A stretch of DNA of 64,000 nt from Chaetoceros tenuissimus (Eukaryota > Bacillariophyta > Thalassiosirophyceae > Chaetocerotales > Chaetocerotaceae), in assembly GCA_021927905.1 (NCBI GenBank), contig BLLK01000056.1, forward strand, positions 1-64,000. The letters are read 5' to 3'. The notes beneath the pieces were generated by a model. That model was given only the letters and a program-made list of their open reading frames with translations. It was not told the origin of the DNA and did no database searches. Below are positions 20,969 through 31,131 of the stretch, piece by piece (the first letter of the stretch is position 1; every line of letters starts with the position of its first letter). Both the position numbers and the translations under genes were made by a program.

Positions 20969-22080
20969 ATGAAGACAAGAATATCGCAAACAATCCTAAC
21001 TTGCATCCTTGCAACCTCGCATGCATTTCAGACAAGCAATACAGTAAGACCTACAACTGCTCTATCCATGAAACAAAATGATAAATATTCAACCACAAAA
21101 TCAATTGGATCGACACGTAAAGCATTCCTTGCATCTCTCATTACATCTTCCATCATTGGTACTACAGCTGCAAATGCAAATGCAGAAGAAGAAGGGTTTG
21201 AAAGTATAGCCGCTCGTGCAGCTAGTATGGCTCAAAAAGCTGAAAAGGAAGAAGCAATCAAGGAGGAACAATTTAAAAAGGCAGCTGCGGATCCTAGATC
21301 TGCCTATGACTTTTCACTTCCCATCAAGGGGGAAGATGTGCCTTTTGACAAATTGATTGGTCAAGAATTTACAGAAACGAGTGTCGTTGTCAAAGCTTCT
21401 GTAGAGGGAGAAGAGGATACCACTGTTGTCAAGAAAGATGCTAAAGTCAAGGCTATCTTGGTGGTGAATATTAAACAAGATGATCCTATTGCAAGAAAGA
21501 ATATTCCAGAATTGATTTCATTGGCTTCCAAGTAAGTTTCTTACATTTTATATTATTATCTAGCCATCTCGAATAGAATATAGTCCAATTGATACTCACG
21601 CTTTGATTCTTCAACTCTAGATTTGGACGTTCTGGAGAATTTGCAGTCATTTGTTCACCTACCGATCAAGGATATTTCGAACCAGATACATCCGCTTTGA
21701 TTCGTCTTAAACTTGCATCGGAGTACGGATATGGAATCAATCCAGCAACCATCATCACTGATAAAATGAATTTATTAGGAACAGGTGCACATCCTTTCTG
21801 GAGATGGATTGAAGGAACTTGTAGAGCACCATCTGGATTAGGTAGAATACAAGGAAATTTTGAAAAGTTTTTGGTGGATGGGAATACTGGAAAGGCGGTT
21901 AGAAGATATCCTAGAAAATACCAGCCTTTTGACATTGCGGAAGATATTGATGCTTTGATGAAGGGAAAAGTGCTTCCTCCTGCTGGTTCAAATTGGAAAG
22001 AGGAGTGGAGAAATTCAGATAAGGAGGCTGAAAAGGATACATACCGTTTCCAAAAGGGATTGAATGTTTTTGATCAGTAA
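20969..22080 (+). CDS. Plastid glutathione-peroxidase-like protein lacking the catalytic Cys (two exons)
   Basis: Exons 20969-21531 and 21621-22080, intron 21532-21620 (GTAAGT...CTCTAG); the join reads LASKFGRSGEF and the product has 340 residues. The N-terminus is a signal peptide ending SHAFQTS, an A-F plastid motif, and a second hydrophobic stretch (AFLASLITSSIIGTTAANA) could direct it into the thylakoid lumen. The thioredoxin-fold part follows GPX: ILVVNIKQDDP aligns with LIVNVASKCGL, TDQGYFEP with the Gln-containing loop, and GNFEKFLVDGNTGKAVRRY with the WNFxKFLV block. At the catalytic positions Cys/Sec is replaced by Asp and Trp by Gly, while Gln and Asn remain. It therefore should not be a normal peroxidase; a structural or regulatory role is possible. 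Confidence 0.75.
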
Positions 22081-22589
22081 CGTAACTAACTGAGAATGAA
22101 AGTTGGACTTGGTGAAATTGGATATTTAGTCTTGGCTACTAAAGTAGATGGTAAAATACTGATTTAAATTATCATAGTCTACTTTTCATTAAAGAAATGT
22201 TGTAAAAATGATCAAAATCATGCTCTACCCTTTCCATATCTAGAAGGGGTTTCAAAGTACGTATTGAAGCTACTTACGACGTTGAATACATAAACATACG
22301 ACAATTAGTACTAAGACATACGCTGCACATATACGATCAGAAGTATGTACGAAAAGGACAAAAATACCCAAAGTTGAAGTTGGAACACATTAGACCTCAT
22401 TAGACCCTTCGCGCACTTTAAAGTTTGAAATTATTTATAGGCATTCTTTATCAAGGTCATCATAGACAGATAATCAAAAAGGTTCGCTCTATGCAAAATA
22501 TAAAGTATAACACCAACTACTACAAAAAGAAGACGTGTTCAGTAAGCAAACCTTAAATTGAGAAGTTGAGAAAATAGACAAGAAGAGTA
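22081..22589. other. Intergenic region
   Basis: 509 bases between two plus-strand genes. AT-rich, with no recognisable element or RNA. Confidence 0.4.
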
Positions 22590-24537
22590 ATGATGAGCAT
22601 GAGTTGTGATGCTGGCTTCAATATATGTTTCACTGCCTCTAAATGTAACGATGGAAGAACTTCTACCTCAGCATGCTGGATTTTTATATTGTGCAAGTGT
22701 TGCTTGACACTTTTCCTTCTTTTTCGACTTTATAAAAACGAGAGAAGAGTATATATCGGAGATGAAAATGTTAAAGCAGCAGTGAGTTCCGATATGGATA
22801 GATTGAAAGCTTTATCGAAGAAAAGTTTTCTTTCAAAGAGTATATTAGATAGAAGTGTAACTGCGTCAAATATTACCGAACTCGAAGCCTGTCCCTTGAG
22901 CAGAACCTTTAGGTCTGAAGAAAATTTCAAAAAGAGTAACAGAGATGAGACTATATTGTTTCCATCACAGTATCCACCCGAATATATACCTGTGGGTAAG
23001 TTTTTCATTATTTTTAGCAATAAGCAATATTCTATTGAATCTATCCTTTGATCATGTATCTCATATTATTCGTGCTAGGTATAACATCATATGCAGAGTT
23101 TATTCGAACAATCAATTTTGTAATGAAGTATGATCTTCACACTAATGTGGCTGTAAATAAATGCTTTGTCTTCTCTATGTTCACAGGTATTAGCTCATCT
23201 CTTATAGGTGCGTAGTTATTGCTCAACGCGCATGGTATTCTTTAATTTTTTCATCACGATCCTAACGAGCTTTCTTTCTCTAACTGAAGCAATGCTACAT
23301 AAATATGAACGTCATCTAGAAGTAGACTGCGAGTTTCTAGAGCATGAGCAAGACCCAGCTATACAACTCAAAAATTTCATCATGGGACTGAAGAGCCCGT
23401 TTACATTTGCAGTGACTTCCTACAAATTTCTACCAATCTTTTTGCTCTTGGCATACATAGCATTTCTTGTCGATAGATGGCGTAATTTCATGGTTGTTTG
23501 TCATACCATTCAAGGCAGACTTCACGATCTTGGCGCAATCATTGGGTCCATTCCTGGAAAGAATGTTAGTGATGAAGAAAAGACTCAATTGTACAAATTG
23601 TATAGACTTATGAATACACTGCATATTATTCTTTACAAAGATCTATTACGCGAAGAATTCAAACACGGTACTCTCTTTTTAACTCTTGTTGATCTAAATT
23701 TGCTTACACAGAATGAGGCTGAAGCGTATGTAGCACGAGGAAGTAAATTGAGAGACAGCCTTGCATCAAATTTGATGACAGAGATTAGTGAATTAATTAA
23801 GATTTCTAACAAAAGGCAAGAAAACTCCATCAACTCACAATTGTTGGAAAGTAAGTCAATTGTTGCTCATCAAAAAGTATGCGACCTTCGTGGATTGATG
23901 TCCAAGTTTGTTGACCTATCCATTCGAGATAATCCCAATGAGTACATACTAGCAATGCGAGTAGTCGTCGAGCTACTAAAAGGTTAGTCATTTGTCATTT
24001 GGGTCTTATTTCTTTGCTTCCGAAGTATTGCTCTAAACTGTTTATGTTTTTACAGTTATGATTATGTTCGGGTATCCAATCCTAATGTTTGCAGAAAGCT
24101 CGGCTGACTACAACTGCTTTCAGCCTTTGGCTATATTCGGGACTCTATTTATTTTACTATCACTTACAATGCCCTTTATTTTGTTTGAAAGACTTGCTTC
24201 CCCTTTTGACGCTGCTGACGATATACGACTAGAGCATTTGTGTGCATCCACGGAACTAACTCTTTTCCAATGCTTACGGAGTCAATACTGTGATGATTTG
24301 AATATCAAAATAACATCCAATGCTACTGGAAGTAATTTCAGCAACGATTATGATTCTTCTGACGAATCTTCTTGTGCATTTCTTCCTAGTGTGAAGGATG
24401 ATCAAGGAAGGAGTTCACATGCAGCAAGTATCAAGAAATCGAATAGAAAATCAAGACCTCCTGCAAGTCGTCTAGAAAAGTTCTTGAAATCAGTCAATGG
24501 CACAGCTGGACTTGTCAAGATACAAGAGGGGAAGTGA
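22590..24537 (+). CDS. Bestrophin-like membrane channel protein (four exons)
   Basis: Exons 22590-22995, 23079-23207, 23290-23982 and 24056-24537, with introns of 83, 82 and 73 bases, all GT-AG and phase 1; the product has ~569 residues. The joins give PVGITSYAEF, SLIGAMLHKY and LLKVMIMFGY. Transmembrane segments include WIFILCKCCLTLFLLFRLY, FLPIFLLLAYIAFLVDRW, and a pair in exon 4 (PLAIFGTLFILLSLTMPFILFE). Exon 3 has the order RWxxF...I.GRLHDLG...LYRLMNTLHIILYKDL, and exon 4 has LASPFDAADDIRLEHLCASTELTLF. The latter resembles the bestrophin signature of a PF motif followed by ND-L-L-IxxxI. Bestrophins are anion channels, and some algal ones supply bicarbonate to plastids; no plastid motif is seen here. 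The family call is moderate. Confidence 0.6.
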
Positions 24538-25655
24538 TCATGGGATGCTGTCTGTAGTATCTGACCTTACAAGTGATGAAAAGAAAGATGCTACTACTTC
24601 TCATGTTCGCTTTGAAAAGATACTACTCAAAAATGATAGAGAAGTAGCATCGAAAAAGATGACTTGTAGAGATGAAAACTATAGTACGAATAAAGTTGAA
24701 GAGTTAAAAGTCGAAAAAGAGGATAAAAGAACATTGTTTGCTCACAGACTGGTACTTACAAGGTTCATTTCAAAAGTAGAGAAAGAACGGCGAATAATAT
24801 TCTTTATAAATAGTAATGCAAATAGGGGAGTTTGTTTTGCTCTTTTGAATGTCACCACACAATCTATGATGATTGAAATGAGATGCTATCATCGAAACAT
24901 CTTTTTGAATGACGACCGATGATTATTTGTTCACTTTTTCTATTATTTTCATCAAAGTATCTTTTTGAATGATCATTGATGATTATTCATTTGATAGTGT
25001 TCTCTTGTTAGAAATTGTCTCGTCTTTATGATTTGTGAACTCCAATATTGCGGTTAAATACCGTTTCTCTATGCGAAGGAGAAGAATGAAGATCACCTTG
25101 AATGTTTGTCAATACAATCAAGCGCTGTTTTACATGATGAGCGCTGTTTTGGTTCATTTTATCATTATCTTTATCAATTCAACTACAAGTCTCCACATTC
25201 CTTAAGGACGCCAACACAATGTAATCAATTCTTTAGCTAATCCTATTTTTATTTTAGGCAACCTCATTTCAAATTGAAAAAAGATGATGTGTATCAACTA
25301 AGCAGATCATAACATACATCTGGTCATAGCAACATTCTCCCTTTCTGTTGAATGGTACTGACGTCTTTGACTTCATGATCTTCAACCACGAGCTATTACC
25401 TTCTGTATTTCTGATCCTTGCAATGACGTTTTCTATTTTGATATGTATTGCTGACATCATACTTTATCCTCAATCTTGCCAATCATGTCTACATCTCTTC
25501 TTTTTGTCGTACTTGAAAGGAAGGCTTCAAAGCTTTTCTCATCCCTCAAAGAAGAAGTCTGTTATGTTGCTGTAGCGCTTTAGCTCTTTATTTCCAGCTC
25601 TAGAGTATCACATTAATATTTGAAGCGGTTCTCGTCACAAGTCTCATTCCAAAAG
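24538..25655. other. Intergenic region, with an unexplained overlapping frame
   Basis: A 141-codon frame (24497-24922) overlaps the end of the bestrophin-like gene in another frame and has a mixed, protein-like composition rich in Lys and Glu. It could be a remnant of a longer C-terminus. Further on, the motif ATCTTTTTGAATGA occurs twice, ~60 bases apart (24899 and 24959), each followed by GATGATTATT. No other gene is seen before 25656. Confidence 0.35.
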
Positions 25656-27335
25656 ATGGACACGATGCAAACCTTCAGTAACCATGATTCTCTTTTGAAT
25701 GCATTCGAGATGGACGACATAGATCCCATCGATATATTTGAGGATAGGGCTAAGAGTGCTTCTATACTAGTGGAAATGCCCACCAAGCCTTCTCATTTTT
25801 TCTCAACACCCGACACACAAGAAGACGAGCTTGCTCAATTACGTCGAGAATCTGCTACAGAAAAGAAATCACTTGATCTTGGCATCACTTCTTCTTCTAT
25901 AAATACTTCCATGATCGAGACAGTCAAGTCAGAGAATGAGATGCTAGTTAGCACTCCCAGAATAGAGGTACGTATATCTGAAGGTTTACTGCTTCAAATA
26001 TCTTGTTCTTGTTTTGAATACATGTAATGTGTACATGTAATGTGTTGTACGAAGGCTTCCTTCTATATTCTGTACTTTATCAAAAGCTCAATACTGCTTC
26101 TTTCTTCTATTTATACATTCTCATAACATATACTCACGTCCTCTTTTATCACAACTATTAACTAGGATCTATGCAGTGGACTTGGACCAGTCAGCAGAAC
26201 ATCAAAAGGAGGCAACAAGAAGACTAAAGCACAAAAGAACAAAGAACCAGAAGCAGAGATACAATCTAGTACTCACAGTACCGATGATACAAGCCTAGAT
26301 CAAAAGTCAGATGAAATGGTAGAACCTGTGCTAAACTTTTTCGTACCCACCTCTACTGACAACGGGTCCGAAGCGAAACTAGAACGAAAAGAAATTATTC
26401 TAAATTCTACAAACTCAACAGTCAGTAAGCGTAACTCTCTATCGGGAGGATCACGATCTTCCAATGAAACCATGGAGGAAAGATCTCTCACAGCCGTGGA
26501 AAACTTACAGTGCTTTACAGAAAATGGCACCGAAGCAAAAGATGGTCTTGTGCCCATTCATAAAGCCTGTGCGCACTTTGCAGCCGATGCAGCCTTTATT
26601 ACAAGAATGATACAAGCTGATCCCTCCTGTCCCAATATCCCCACCAAAGTCTCGAGAAATTCTAAATATCGGAAACGAAGATCAATTGATCTTATTCCTT
26701 CGCAAAAGGAAGAAAAGATTGATTTTCTAGTGGATGATGGACAATATGCACTTCATATTGCATTATGCAATAATCCTTCTCTTGAAGTGATTCAAGTTTT
26801 ACTTCAGGCTTCACTCGGGACATTGTCTATACCCGATCATCACGGAATGATACCGCTATCACTTGCACTCTGTCATTATAATAAAACGACACGGAGAAAA
26901 GACATGCAAGCCATTATTGAATTAATTTTGAGGAGTAATCCCAAAGCAGCACGGGTGGCGGATATAAAATTCAATCTTCCCCTCCATCATGCCTGTATGA
27001 TTTCTTCCGAAGTCATGAAACTGCCTGCTGCGACTTATTCTCCCAAGAAAGTGACGCGGAGATCATCGACAGATTCGATTACTGCAAGTAGTAATTTGAT
27101 TAGTGGACTATTGGAATTGGGTGTTTCTTCTTCGGATGAATTTTTGGAAAATGTGATTCGGAAACTTATTCAGCATAATCCGGATGCGATACATGCTGTC
27201 AATTTTAATGGGAACACGCCATTGGATATTGCGCAGAATAGATCGGGTGTTGTCACGGATAAAATTGTGAATTTATTGCAGGAATATGCTTTTGAAGATG
27301 GACACATTGATGATGGTGATCTTTTGGATGTTTGA
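25656..27335 (+). CDS. Ankyrin-repeat protein (two exons)
   Basis: Exons 25656-25967 and 26166-27335, intron 25968-26165 (GTACGT...AACTAG, 198 bases, the longest in the window); the product has 493 residues. The join at phase 0 gives TPRIEDLCSG. The frame is open to a TTG at 25620, but the first ATG is 25656. The N-terminal half is acidic and Ser/Thr-rich, and likely disordered. From ~residue 240 come ankyrin-like repeats: GLVPIHKACAHF, QYALHIALCNNPSLEVIQVLL, GMIPLSLALC, NLPLHHACMIS and NTPLDIAQNRSG, with basic inserts such as KYRKRRS between them. No membrane segment. This architecture is common in diatoms; no function is assigned. Confidence 0.8.
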
Positions 27336-27826
27336 AAAGCTGTTGGACTCGACCCGCATGGCGATAAAAGGATACATGGTCAATCAATTGCGCAAGGCAC
27401 AAATATTTACATCAACGAAATGAAGCTCAAGAAAACAAAGTATAGCTTCAGAAACGAAGAAAAAAAAATGTATGCATATATTGAATTGATTTACTGTTTT
27501 ACGCAAAGGGGAAACTTGACTGTGTCATGAACTGAAAATTGCGCGAGGCGCATGAATGATTTTCATGATTGAACAGGTTGTTTTCCTAGATAGAAGAAAT
27601 TGCAAGAAAACAATCAATTTCAATCTTCATATATATCCAATTATATATATTACATTCATATATCCGAATTAAAAGGGCACACATTGAAAACAATCCCACT
27701 CCGAAGAAAGAAAATGGAAAAGACAAGATGGGAAGATGTAAATTTGTAAACTATAATGTCAGTCTTAAGATATGAATCTTTCTTTCGTAATGTAAATATA
27801 ATAGTAAATTCATTCTTGCACTACTT
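27336..27826. other. Intergenic region between convergent genes
   Basis: 491 bases, strongly AT-rich near 27630-27665 (ATATATCCAATTATATATAT). No gene seen. Confidence 0.4.
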
Positions 27827-28156
27827 CTAGTCCTCCCGCTTTCCTTTCGATATTCTTCTAGCATTTGTCGTCCTTTTCGTAGCAACGTCATTGTTACTGC
27901 CACTTTGTTGTGATTTAGTAGCATCTGGTACGGTGCCCTGGTGCATTTCATCTTTGTATGCTTTTTCAAAGTAACCTAGTGCGAACCACATTCCACCTGA
28001 TAGAAAACTCAAGATGAGCATATGGACTCTTGCTATTCCAATTAAGAATACCGAAAATGTAGTAAGGAACAGACAACATATAACGGCTCGTGTGAATGGG
28101 ATGAGCATCAGGCCTCCACCGGGACTTAAAATTTGTTGAATGAAGCCTCCCGCCAT
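27827..28156 (-). CDS. Pkr1-like ER membrane protein (V-ATPase assembly)
   Basis: A 109-residue protein with two close transmembrane segments (AVICCLFLTTFSVFLIGI and MLILSFLSGGMWFALGYF) and a Lys/Arg-rich, Ser/Thr-rich tail. Length, topology and the N-terminal order FIQQILSPGGGLMLIPFTRA resemble the fungal Pkr1 family, small ER proteins needed to assemble the Vo sector of the vacuolar H+-ATPase. The tail ends in KGKRED, a basic end that could also serve ER retention. Similarity is short, so another two-TM small protein remains possible. Confidence 0.55.
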   Translation of the reverse strand: MAGGFIQQILSPGGGLMLIPFTRAVICCLFLTTFSVFLIGIARVHMLILSFLSGGMWFALGYFEKAYKDEMHQGTVPDATKSQQSGSNNDVATKRTTNARRISKGKRED

Positions 28157-28812
28157 ACTGTATCTAAATAATATATGAAATTACTGTAGACTGTATTTAG
28201 TTGGTCAAATGCAGAGATTAAAGTTCAAAAATGAAAGGCAGAAGAAGCATTATTGAAATGTTGGTTTCCTTCGTTTTCACATTTCACATTACATACTTTC
28301 CGGGTATCTTTTCTCATTTCGAGCCAACTTACAAGCGGGAATCCATGTTTGGCTAGCCTTCGCGTCTCATTTTCAATCAAATTTGATACCGAAATCGGTC
28401 ATATTTCGTTCTTGGATCATGCTACGTATGTCATCTCTCTATTTGGAGTTGTTATGCGAAGGATATGAATAAAAGAAATTGATCCGAGTTGCTATACTGT
28501 CTACAAGGTTGGTAGCTAGAGACACATCTTATGGACATGTTTCGGAAAAAGTGGATGTAATACAATAATAGAACAGAGTTTGCGTGATGGGCTGTATCTC
28601 ATGGATAGTTTTATACAAATATATATAAATATTATTTTGGAAGATGTAGCTCCGAAATTCATCTTCTGTTTCCAACACCAAGTCAAAAGCATATAAAAAC
28701 ATACTAATCATTGACACAAACATGAACAAGAAAACACAATTAGAATCGCTCCTTACTATCCCAATAAAAACAAAATGATGATTATACAAATAAAAAAGTA
28801 AAATGAAATAAA
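28157..28812. other. Intergenic region containing a copy of the RING-gene 3' end
   Basis: About 250 bases here (28191-28442) are a diverged copy of 37859-38172, described separately. The rest (28443-28812) is AT-rich, with no gene; it is the 3' flank of the DUF1800 fusion locus. Confidence 0.6.
28191..28442. repeat. Left copy of a direct repeat flanking the DUF1800 locus
   Basis: Matches 37859-38172 in the same orientation. The first ~30 bases (CTGTATTTAGTTGGTCAAAT and on) are nearly identical, as is the stretch CTTACAAGCGGGAA...CAATCAAATTTG (28330-28385 vs 37988-38043). Past that point the right copy enters the last exon of the RCC1-RING gene. The left copy keeps only a piece related to 38130-38172 (CATATTTC.TTCTTGGA.CATGCTA) after a deletion. 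It is therefore a broken duplicate of that gene's 3' end. Confidence 0.75.
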
Positions 28813-31131
28813 CTAAAGATTTTTGCAAATCATTTGTGTGTACGCATTCGCTCCGCAACCTGCCATAATGGTGTTGTAGTCTACCAGAATTTGTCCATTC
28901 GTATTATGCCATAAGAAACATCCACATGGCAGTCCATGCCAAGTAATTAAATTCAGCCAATCAGGAAGATTCAAACTGCCATCGCCAGCAGCATATGCAG
29001 CATCGAGACATTCACTTTGAGGCACGGCAATGGAACCACTTGGACATGACGAGATACCATCTCCCTTCTCGAGCATGAAGTATGTAGAGACTGAAGATGG
29101 AAATGAGACAGGTGCTTTCGATGGTGTAGACGTTGGTGTTTTTGAAAGATGCAATGTTGGTGGAGAGACTATTGCAGTTGGTGACATAGTATCTGTACTT
29201 GGTCCGGAGTCAGTTTGGTCTGACTTGCAAATCATTTGTGTGTACGCATTTGCTCCACAACCTGCCATAATGGTGTTGTAGTCTACCAGAATTTGTCCAT
29301 TCGTATTATGCCATAAGAAACATCCACATGGCAGTCCATGCCAAGTAATTACATTCAGCCAATCAGGAAGATTCAAACTGCTTCCACCAGCAGCATATGC
29401 AGCATCAAGACATTCACTTTGAGGCACTGCAATGGAACCACTTGGACATGACGAGATACCATCTCCCTTCTCGAGCATGAAGTATATAGAGACTGAAGAT
29501 GGAAATGAGACAGGTGCTTTCGATGGTGAAGACGTTGGTGTAGATGTTGGTGTTTTTGACGGATGCAATGTTGGTGGAGAGACTATTGCAGTTGGTGACA
29601 TAGTATCTGTACTTGGTCCGGAGTCAGTTTGGTCTGACTTGCAAATCATCTGTGTATACGCATTCGCTCCACAACCTGCCGTAATGGTGTTGTAGTCTAC
29701 CAGAATTTGTCCATTCGTATTATGCCATAAGAAACATCCACATGGCAGTCCATGCCAAGTAATTACATTCAGCCAATCAGGAAGATTCAAACTGCCATCG
29801 CCAGCAGCATATGCAGCATCGAGACATTCATTTTGAGGCACGGCCATGGAACCACTTGGACATGACGAGATACCATCTCCCTTCTCGAGCATGAAGTATG
29901 TAGAGACTGAAGATGGAAATGAGACAGGTGCTTTCGATGGTGAAGACGTTGGTGTAGATGATGGTGTTTTTGACGGATGCAATGTTGGCTGTTTGGTTTT
30001 TATCATTGAAGGTTTCATTGATGGTTTAAACATAGATTCCTTGGACGGGCTTGTTGTTTTCATAGTTGGAAGTACGGATGGAATCATTGTTGAGGGTATA
30101 GTCAATCTATTGTGTGACGGGGCTTGACTAGGTTTCAATGTCGAAGTTTTCGAAGGATTTGACGTAGGATGCTTTGATGAAATTTGTGATTTACATATCA
30201 ATTGAGCTCTTGGTTCTGCCATACATCCAGTTGTCGCGGAGTTGTAATCAATCAATATGGAACCATCAGTATTATGCCAAAGAAAGCAGGTATTGCATGG
30301 AACAAAGTTCTCCCAATAAAAACTATTTAACCAGTCAGGTAAGTCTAAGCCTACCCCTACACTAGCTGCAGCTGATAAACACTCATCTTCTTGAACTTCT
30401 TTTCCTTCGGGACAACTATCTCCAACACCTATTTCCATCAAAATATATTCAAATGAATCATTCAATGTAGGCGTATTCGGTGAATTTGTGCTTGAAATAG
30501 TAGGGGTTCCAGTTGAATGGAGATTCGTAGGACTTGATGTTGGCGATGGTTCAGATGGTAGATCACAAATCAACTGAGATCTTGGTTCCGCCAAGCAACC
30601 AGTCGTTGCCGCGTTGTAATCAACCAATACAGAGTCCTCCGAAGCATAAAATAGAAAGCAACCACAAGGAACGAAATCTTCCCAAGTAAATGAATTGAGT
30701 ACGTCTGGAAGACTGAGTCCGGTATTAAGTGCTTTTGCAACTGCAAGACATTCATCTTCTTTGATAGATGTACCTTCTGGGCATTTATCTCCAACTCCTC
30801 GTTCCATAAGGACATAATTCGAGGGACCAGGCACTGGTGTTGGAAATTGCGCCTCATCTCCATCTCCATAAATGTCATTGGCACTGAGCAATTTAGAAAA
30901 TGTATTCCTATTAGGAATAACGTAATCCAATTCCTGTATGAATTTATAATTTGGTTTAGACAGATTTCGATTGTAAATATCGTGAGTACTTGTCAATGGT
31001 AAACTTACCTCGTCTGTGGTTATTCCAAACCATTCACTGACACCATTCCAAACTGAATCCCATGGAGTTGAGGGAATCATTATCCCCGGAGTGATGACTT
31101 CAGGTCCATCATTTGACAAAACATCAGGGTA
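28813..31131 (-). CDS. C-terminal segment: five tandem Cys-rich modules with PTxxPS linkers
   Basis: This is the open frame after the TGA at 31132, in phase with the DUF1501 part upstream (the read-through would be ILG-stop-YPDVLSNDG), so it is the end of the fusion protein rather than a separate gene; its first ATG is at 31080. It begins with the DUF1501 end (IPSTPWDSVWNGVSEWFGI). Five ~85-residue modules follow, each with the order MLEKGDG..CP.G...ECLDAA..AG..LPDWLN..TWHGLPCGCFLWH, then ILVDYN....GC.A..QMICK. Six conserved Cys suggest disulphides. Linkers are Ser/Thr/Pro-rich (LHPSKTPTSTPTSSPSKAP). The first two modules are diverged and the last three are almost identical. An extracellular binding module is inferred. 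Confidence 0.65.
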   Translation of the reverse strand, partial: YPDVLSNDGPEVITPGIMIPSTPWDSVWNGVSEWFGITTDEVSLPLTSTHDIYNRNLSKPNYKFIQELDYVIPNRNTFSKLLSANDIYGDGDEAQFPTPVPGPSNYVLMERGVGDKCPEGTSIKEDECLAVAKALNTGLSLPDVLNSFTWEDFVPCGCFLFYASEDSVLVDYNAATTGCLAEPRSQLICDLPSEPSPTSSPTNLHSTGTPTISSTNSPNTPTLNDSFEYILMEIGVGDSCPEGKEVQEDECLSAAASVGVGLDLPDWLNSFYWENFVPCNTCFLWHNTDGSILIDYNSATTGCMAEPRAQLICKSQISSKHPTSNPSKTSTLKPSQAPSHNRLTIPSTMIPSVLPTMKTTSPSKESMFKPSMKPSMIKTKQPTLHPSKTPSSTPTSSPSKAPVSFPSSVSTYFMLEKGDGISSCPSGSMAVPQNECLDAAYAAGDGSLNLPDWLNVITWHGLPCGCFLWHNTNGQILVDYNTITAGCGANAYTQMICKSDQTDSGPSTDTMSPTAIVSPPTLHPSKTPTSTPTSSPSKAPVSFPSSVSIYFMLEKGDGISSCPSGSIAVPQSECLDAAYAAGGSSLNLPDWLNVITWHGLPCGCFLWHNTNGQILVDYNTIMAGCGANAYTQMICKSDQTDSGPSTDTMSPTAIVSPPTLHLSKTPTSTPSKAPVSFPSSVSTYFMLEKGDGISSCPSGSIAVPQSECLDAAYAAGDGSLNLPDWLNLITWHGLPCGCFLWHNTNGQILVDYNTIMAGCGANAYTQMICKNL
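28822..30000. repeat. Three near-identical tandem coding repeats (402 and 414 bp periods)
   Basis: The sequence starting TGCAAATCAT recurs at 28824, 29226 and 29640. Periods of 402 and 414 bases differ by 12, the four-codon length change of a linker repeat (GTAGATGTTGGT). All are multiples of three, so the frame is kept. High identity indicates recent duplication or gene conversion. Confidence 0.85.
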
